Shown here piece by piece: positions 63,729-64,000 of a stretch of DNA of 64,000 nt. Within the stretch, counting starts at the first letter, position 1; every line of letters begins with the position of its first letter. The DNA lies in contig NZ_POSN01000002.1 in NCBI RefSeq assembly GCF_002994005.1, positions 127,855 through 191,854 on the forward strand, given 5' to 3'. Origin of the DNA: Apilactobacillus quenuiae (GTDB lineage: Bacteria > Bacillota > Bacilli > Lactobacillales > Lactobacillaceae). Made by a program: the position numbers and the translations under genes. Below the pieces are notes generated by a model. It was given only the letters and a program-made list of their open reading frames with translations. It made no database searches and had not been told where the DNA came from.

Positions 63729-64000
63729 TTAACTAAAAAATCCCATTTGTTTCAAATTGTTTTCTATATTATTAACTGATTTTTCTTTATCAATATAATT
63801 GTCTGTATTTTTCATTTTATTTTTACTTTTTATAGTATCTGAAGTTTTATTTTCATTTAGCTGTTTTAAATTCATTTTTTTGCCATTCTCTAAATCATCC
63901 ATTGTTTTATTTAGCAAATGGTCCACAAAATTATTGCCTTCATCATTAGAATGACCTTTCGTCCAATAAAAATGAATATTGGGAAACTTAGATAATAAGC
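63729..64000 (-). CDS. rnhA: Ribonuclease HI, C-terminal part (runs off the window)
   Basis: Reading from the window edge, the minus-strand frame continues upstream of the GTG at 63926 as NIHFYWTKGHSNDEGNNFVDHLLNK, the C-terminal end of RNase HI with its catalytic His (KGH) and Asp (FVD). About 90 codons are present; the N-terminus lies beyond 64000. After the RNase H core there is an unusually long, Lys/Asn-rich tail of some 55 residues ending KSVNNIENNLKQMGFFS. Removes RNA from RNA-DNA hybrids. Confidence 0.85.
   Translation of the reverse strand, partial: LLSKFPNIHFYWTKGHSNDEGNNFVDHLLNKTMDDLENGKKMNLKQLNENKTSDTIKSKNKMKNTDNYIDKEKSVNNIENNLKQMGFFS

Noticed and set aside
1-64000. CRISPR array, insertion sequence, prophage, integron or defence island
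   Set aside because: No spaced direct repeats, transposase, integrase, phage structural gene or recognisable defence gene found; the window is conserved metabolic chromosome.
1-64000. tRNA or rRNA genes
   Set aside because: No cloverleaf with GGTTCGAATCC-type T-loop or rRNA core sequence noticed in the intergenic regions, which are mostly short and filled with terminators or leaders.

Overview
This 64 kb window is AT-rich, densely coded chromosome from a lactic acid bacterium of the family Lactobacillaceae. The evidence is the gene set: DUF915 hydrolase, YkoEDC thiamine transporter, a paired YibE/F locus, PepO, archaeal-type PEP carboxylase, and the acetylated diaminopimelate route to lysine. 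It also shows low-GC Gram-positive signals: strong AGGAGG ribosome binding sites, many TTG starts, and U-tailed terminators after most genes. A heterofermentative or fructophilic lineage is plausible, but I cannot fix the genus. I see no rRNA, tRNA, CRISPR array, prophage, transposase or classical defence island. This is core and metabolic DNA whose most interesting content is RNA-level gene control.

Left part (1-29 kb). An APC amino-acid permease is followed by a three-gene ABC importer of the tryptophan (TrpXYP-like) family. Its 300-nt leader encodes a 19-residue peptide with two Trp codons and ends in a terminator. Next come a MarR-controlled drug exporter, a PEBP protein, a flavoprotein and a D,D-carboxypeptidase. 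A TPP riboswitch controls ykoEDC. An asparaginase gene is paired with a gene for a four-repeat protein that looks Sm-like. A guanine-type purine riboswitch precedes a nucleobase permease. A MIP channel has both NPA motifs altered. A DinG-like nuclease-helicase appears to start at an AUU codon. A lactonase is followed by a methionine-specifier T-box that controls an amino-acid permease and homocysteine methyltransferase (mmuP-mmuM type), and then by a PerR-type regulator.

Middle (29-46.5 kb). A seven-gene lysine operon (lysA, dapH, N-acetyl-DAP deacetylase, dapA, dapB, patA, asd; minus strand) lies behind a lysine riboswitch. Aspartokinase and dapF diverge from it with no visible riboswitch. 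A second minus-strand operon pairs archaeal-type PEP carboxylase with a PatA-like aminotransferase behind an intrinsic terminator in its short leader; together these two enzymes could supply aspartate to the lysine pathway. Two tandem VIT-family metal transporters lie downstream of PerR-box-like palindromes, and an M20 deacylase follows.

Right part (46.5-64 kb). A YibE/F pair diverges from a three-gene glycine-betaine ABC importer with several inverted repeats in its promoter region. Then come PepO, an ABC-2 exporter (ATPase plus two permeases), a DHA2 exporter, a DUF915 hydrolase, methionine aminopeptidase, a 2-hydroxyacid dehydrogenase, a BCCT betaine-type transporter, a maltose O-acetyltransferase-like enzyme, and the 3' end of a ribonuclease HI gene cut by the window edge.

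The recurring theme is amino-acid and osmolyte supply (Trp, Met, Lys/Asp, betaine) under several different cis-acting RNA or DNA switches. Start codons were moved from the longest ORF where a Shine-Dalgarno sequence decided the matter. All function calls come from reading motifs by eye; no search was run.
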